From Caryophanales bacterium UBA6877 (lineage in GTDB: Bacteria; Bacillota_I; Bacilli_A; RFN20; CAG-826): a stretch of DNA of 64,000 nt. The notes below the pieces were generated by a model. The model did not search any database. It saw only the letters and a program-made list of their open reading frames with translations, and was not told the DNA's origin. The stretch is from NCBI GenBank assembly GCA_002451465.1, contig DKCJ01000003.1, positions 52,020 to 116,019 on the forward strand. The letters run 5' to 3'. The translations under genes and the position numbers were made by a program. Positions 63,152-64,000 of the stretch are shown here, in pieces (positions within the stretch are counted from its first letter, which is position 1; the number at the start of each line of letters is the position of its first letter).

Positions 63152-64000
63152 CAGTAAGTCCCTCCGTCTATCGTCGAACTCGGGGTAAGGACCTTGGACT
63201 TATCGATGCCTATCTCGAATTGCTTAATCGGGCTATCGTAGGCCTCAATGACCGTATATCTCATCAAGATGCCGCCTTGGACGGTGTTGCTATCGAAGTT
63301 GCTGGCGTTGTTTTCCCAAATGCCTGCCCTTGACTCTATAAGCTCGGACATATAAAGGGCATCGAGCTTGTTCCTATCATTCGCGCTCAAATGTGTGTCG
63401 GTATCGTTTTTATGGGAATTGAAGGTCGAAGTCGATACTCCTCCTAGTTCACTTAAAGTAATGTTGACTGCGCCCGTCTTCCCATTTACCGAAGTAACCT
63501 TGTCGGTTGGTGTCTTTAATTCCTGCCAATTGGAAAGCGTGGAATACGGATCGGCTTTCAAAATATAGGATTTGCTTACATCATTCCTGACGCAGATATC
63601 GCCTATCTCGGCTTGGCTGAGCTTGAGCATCTCGGCTTCGCTATTTATGACAAAGGTATTGGTGATGGCGATTTGGGGGATGATTGAGTTGTTGAGCTTG
63701 CCGTCGCTATTGATGACAGGGATATTGCCTGCCCCGCTTCCGACGTTGTATCTACTTGCAGAACCAAGCTTCAATTCATCGATTTTGGAGTTAAGAACGC
63801 CTGTAAGATTGTCACTACTCACGAATTCCAAATAATCGCTTGCGGACAACGGATTGATGCTCGAGCCGGTCTTATTGGCTTTGGCGATATAAAGGTTCCC
63901 GCCATTCAAATCGATGAGCGGCTCGCCCTGCTTGATGGTTCCTGAAGTACCAGTTAACGGACCACTCCCACTAGTTGTTTTTCTTCTAAGTTGTATAGTT
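63151..64000 (-). CDS. Phage tail fibre/receptor-binding protein, N-terminus beyond window
   Basis: The frame is open to the window edge. The visible start is LRRKTTSGSGPLTGTSGTIKQGEPLIDLNGG, so only a few residues are missing. It has the fibre-type elements GDICVRNDVSKSYIL, VTSVNGKTGAVNITLSELGG and HKNDTDTHLSANDRNKLDAL, then a C-terminal domain. It should form trimeric adhesion fibres or a baseplate appendage. G+C is clearly higher than in the core genome. Confidence 0.85.
   Translation of the reverse strand, partial: TIQLRRKTTSGSGPLTGTSGTIKQGEPLIDLNGGNLYIAKANKTGSSINPLSASDYLEFVSSDNLTGVLNSKIDELKLGSASRYNVGSGAGNIPVINSDGKLNNSIIPQIAITNTFVINSEAEMLKLSQAEIGDICVRNDVSKSYILKADPYSTLSNWQELKTPTDKVTSVNGKTGAVNITLSELGGVSTSTFNSHKNDTDTHLSANDRNKLDALYMSELIESRAGIWENNASNFDSNTVQGGILMRYTVIEAYDSPIKQFEIGIDKSKVLTPSSTIDGGTY

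Noticed and set aside
1..64000. tRNA, rRNA, replication origin
   Set aside because: No cloverleaf-like T-loop GGTTCRA pattern with matching stems, no rRNA sequence and no DnaA-box cluster was recognised by eye.

Overview
The window is a low-G+C bacterial chromosome segment, probably from a host-associated lineage of Bacilli/Mollicutes-like Bacillota. The core is very AT-rich. Gene order in hrcA-grpE-dnaK, alaS-ruvX-DUF1292 and rimP-nusA-ylxR-infB-rbfA is typical of Bacillota, and there are a T-box leader, two CIRCE-type operators and competence genes comEA/comEC. TGA acts as a stop (ATGA overlaps between ruvX and the DUF1292 gene and between dtd and mnmA) and the Trp codons I checked are TGG, so the standard bacterial code applies rather than the Mycoplasma code. 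No sporulation-specific gene, rRNA, tRNA or CRISPR array was seen.

Region 1 (1-11 kb): dnaK (cut by the window edge), grpE, hrcA under a promoter flanked by two CIRCE-like sites, hemW, a small membrane protein, a Fic-fold protein with a ruined active site, lepA, an XPD/DinG-type helicase fused to a Cas4/RecB-like nuclease domain, and fmt; rpsT diverges from fmt. Region 2 (11-19 kb): greA-comEA-comEC-holA, with a hairpin before comEA that looks like both a terminator and a ribosome-site mask, then alaS-ruvX-DUF1292 behind an alanine T-box. Region 3 (19-35 kb): mnmA-dtd, rarA, pyrimidine nucleoside phosphorylase, an RsmF-type methyltransferase, plsC-pulA-acpS-ftsK, an RNase J-family protein lacking the metal-binding motif, pnp and udk. 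Region 4 (35-46.5 kb): a heterodimeric ABC exporter, rpsO, ribF, a TtcA-like/GNAT-like fusion, and the rimP-nusA-ylxR-infB-rbfA translation operon behind an attenuator-like leader.

Region 5 (46.5-54.9 kb) is accessory: an SLC45-like transporter with a Zn-dependent phospholipase C-family protein, an oxidoreductase, a phosphodiesterase, a decayed IS30-type element, a flavodoxin/SCP2-like/membrane fusion, IS21-like terminal repeats and an SdpI-like protein.

Region 6 (54.9-64 kb) is foreign, visibly richer in G+C and all on the minus strand. It reads as one end of a prophage: tail fibre (cut by the window edge), small tail proteins, a nucleotidyltransferase, membrane/holin genes, a lipoprotein plus secreted papain-like peptidase, then an HTH/zinc protein, a SHOCT-like protein and two tandem serine recombinases. 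Two genes here (peptidase, nucleotidyltransferase) are each interrupted by one in-frame TAA with the rest of the frame preserved.

Many operon-first core genes (lepA, fmt, dtd, rarA, rsmF, ftsK) have a -10 box 6-8 nt before the start codon and no Shine-Dalgarno sequence, which suggests frequent leaderless transcripts. The main points for a second look are the two nonsense-interrupted prophage genes, the peptidase/lipoprotein pair, the dead RNase J and Fic paralogues, the comEA hairpin and the leaderless starts.
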